Shown here: positions 62,862 through 64,000 of the stretch, piece after piece | Position numbering within the stretch: the stretch's first letter is position 1 | How the letters are laid out: every line of letters begins with the position of its first letter | Source: Tetrahymena elliotti 4EA | Taxonomy: Eukaryota; Ciliophora; Oligohymenophorea; Hymenostomatida; Tetrahymenidae | Length of the DNA: 64,000 bases | NCBI GenBank assembly: GCA_000231825.2 | Contig: JH720334.1 | Location: forward strand, 140,341 to 204,340 | Direction: 5' to 3' | Translations under genes and position numbers: made by a program | The notes under the pieces: model-generated | Told to the model about the DNA's origin: nothing | Databases searched by the model: none | The model's input: only the letters and a program-made list of their open reading frames with translations

Positions 62862-63922
62862 TTATTTACTCTCTTTAAAAAAATAACTTTTTAACATAGA
62901 AAATAAAATGTAAGTTTCTTACCTTAGAAGGATGGCTTGAAAGTATTTATTGAAATATAGCTGCGTTTTGAAATTAAAATTGCTAAAATTCAAATCTTTG
63001 TCTCTTTATTATTAGATAAATACTATCTATTCATATAAAAAGTTGTTGAGTAAATAAAATTTGCATGCTAACATAAAAATGAAATCTATCATCGTAAACT
63101 GACAAAAGAAATTAAATTACTGTGCATCATCTCAATCTACCTTTTTGTATTATCTTTAAATATATCTATGTTTCAAGTGTTAATATTAACTCGACTTGCT
63201 TAAAGTATAATGTTTAGTCTGTAGTTTTTAAATAATCCTATTGCTTAAAATTTATTTTAGTGCCAGCTTGTTGTATGTAATGTATTGATCAATCAATATA
63301 TTGAAATCTTTTTCTTTCTAATTAAAAATACTGATTTTGCAATATTGCTATTTAATAAGATATTAAAGAAATTATGTACTTTTTATTCAATTAAATATCT
63401 ATCTATTTATCTATCATTCTATTACTTAGTTTTTTTTCTTCTTTTCTTAAATTACTATCAAATTTCATTCATAATATACTGCTCTATGCTTGAATTTATG
63501 TTATGCACTTCATTTAATATTTCATTTATTCATTCATTCTTTGATAAAGCGCAATCAATTAATAAAGAAAAATAAGTGTTATTATTATCATTATTCTTAT
63601 TCTTATATCTTTTCATGCTGTTGCTAATTTATTATTTTATGGGCAGCTTATTTATTTACACTTTTATTTCTTAATTATTCTGTTGATATATTCATTCAAA
63701 ACTAATCACTTCAAAACACATTTTTTGTTTACCAATAGTATATAAAAGCTAACAAAACAGATAAATTAAAATTTTCTTTTACAAGCTCTTTTGTGTTGTG
63801 AAAATCTTCAAAAAATTTTCAACAAAACTTTTTTCAGTATAAAACAACTCAACTTAATTGTTTAACAATTCTTTACAAACACTAATATAACCAAAAAAAT
63901 TAAATAAAATTTAAAAAAATGG
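62862..63922. other. Intergenic region
   Basis: A/T-rich 5' flank of the preceding gene and 3' flank of the tRNA-Arg. A 96-codon plus-strand frame at 63285-63575 is rich in Phe/Tyr/Ile, follows the T bias of the strand and is not considered a gene. Confidence 0.45.
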
Positions 63923-63994
63923 CAACCAAGGTGGGACTCGAACCCACAACCTTCAGATTAGAAGTCTGCTGCGCTACCATTGCGCCACTCGGCT
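63923..63994 (-). tRNA. tRNA-Arg (anticodon TCT)
   Basis: A 72-nt cloverleaf on the minus strand: acceptor AGCCGAG/CTTGGTT with two G-U pairs, D-stem GCGC/GCGC, anticodon loop CTTCTAA with anticodon TCT, T-arm GTGGGTTCGAGTCCCAC, discriminator G, then CCA and a T7 run. It reads AGA, the main arginine codon in A/T-rich ciliate genes. The top anticodon-stem pair is a mismatch. Confidence 0.93.
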
Positions 63995-64000
63995 TTTCAT

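Noticed and set aside
63285..63575. 96-codon plus-strand ORF
   Set aside because: T-rich strand bias alone gives the Phe/Tyr/Ile/Leu translation; no motif or splice support.
1..64000. Mobile elements, CRISPR arrays, telomeric repeats or rRNA
   Set aside because: No transposase, integrase or reverse transcriptase motif, no regularly spaced repeats, no G4T2-type telomeric repeat and no rRNA signature was found on either strand.

Overview
The window looks like macronuclear DNA of a ciliate close to Tetrahymena. The sequence is extremely A+T rich, genes are split by short GTAA...TAG-type introns, and TAA and TAG are read as glutamine while only TGA stops. The code is visible inside conserved motifs: an in-frame TAA encodes the Gln of YAVQFHPEK in a gamma-glutamyl hydrolase, and an in-frame TAG encodes the Gln of GGASTQIAF in an apyrase. 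Ordinary-code translation therefore shows only fragments of the real genes, and the gene structures below were read with the ciliate code.

Layout. 97-1461 (-): gamma-glutamyl hydrolase. 2216-31155 (-): five paralogous TIGYGD-type potassium channel genes, all on one strand, each with a C-linker, a cyclic-nucleotide-binding-like domain, a CCHC zinc knuckle and a conserved C-terminal motif. Plus-strand genes are wedged into this array: a low-confidence small gene (17554-18065), a Gln/Asn/Ser-rich protein (18531-20159) and a metallophosphoesterase (25098-25881). 32888-34367 (-): membrane-anchored apyrase. 34846-~35430 (+): small unidentified gene. 35493-36809 (-): intronless fatty-acid-desaturase-like enzyme. 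38618-41866 (+): three identical tRNA-Lys(CTT) genes, with a probable small membrane protein at 39259-39663. 42034-48187 (-): one 1,937-residue receptor-like membrane protein. 50002-54902 (-): B-box protein with two LOTUS/OST-HTH-like domains and long polyglutamine tracts. ~57094-57512 (+): a highly structured, probably Pol III-transcribed non-coding RNA that I could not identify. 58581-62861 (-): large unidentified protein with a Ser/Asn-rich tail. 63923-63994 (-): tRNA-Arg(TCT).

Most of the genes concern the cell surface or secretory pathway (channels, apyrase, receptor-like protein, signal-peptide hydrolase, desaturase); nothing suggests operons. The channel array appears to have grown by local duplication. 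Copies five and six (20202-24356 and 26998-31155) are the most alike, and they are separated by the divergently oriented metallophosphoesterase. No transposon, CRISPR array, rRNA or viral gene was seen. Intergenic stretches are simple A/T-rich sequence. Exon borders are given where the reading frame confirmed them and are otherwise approximate.
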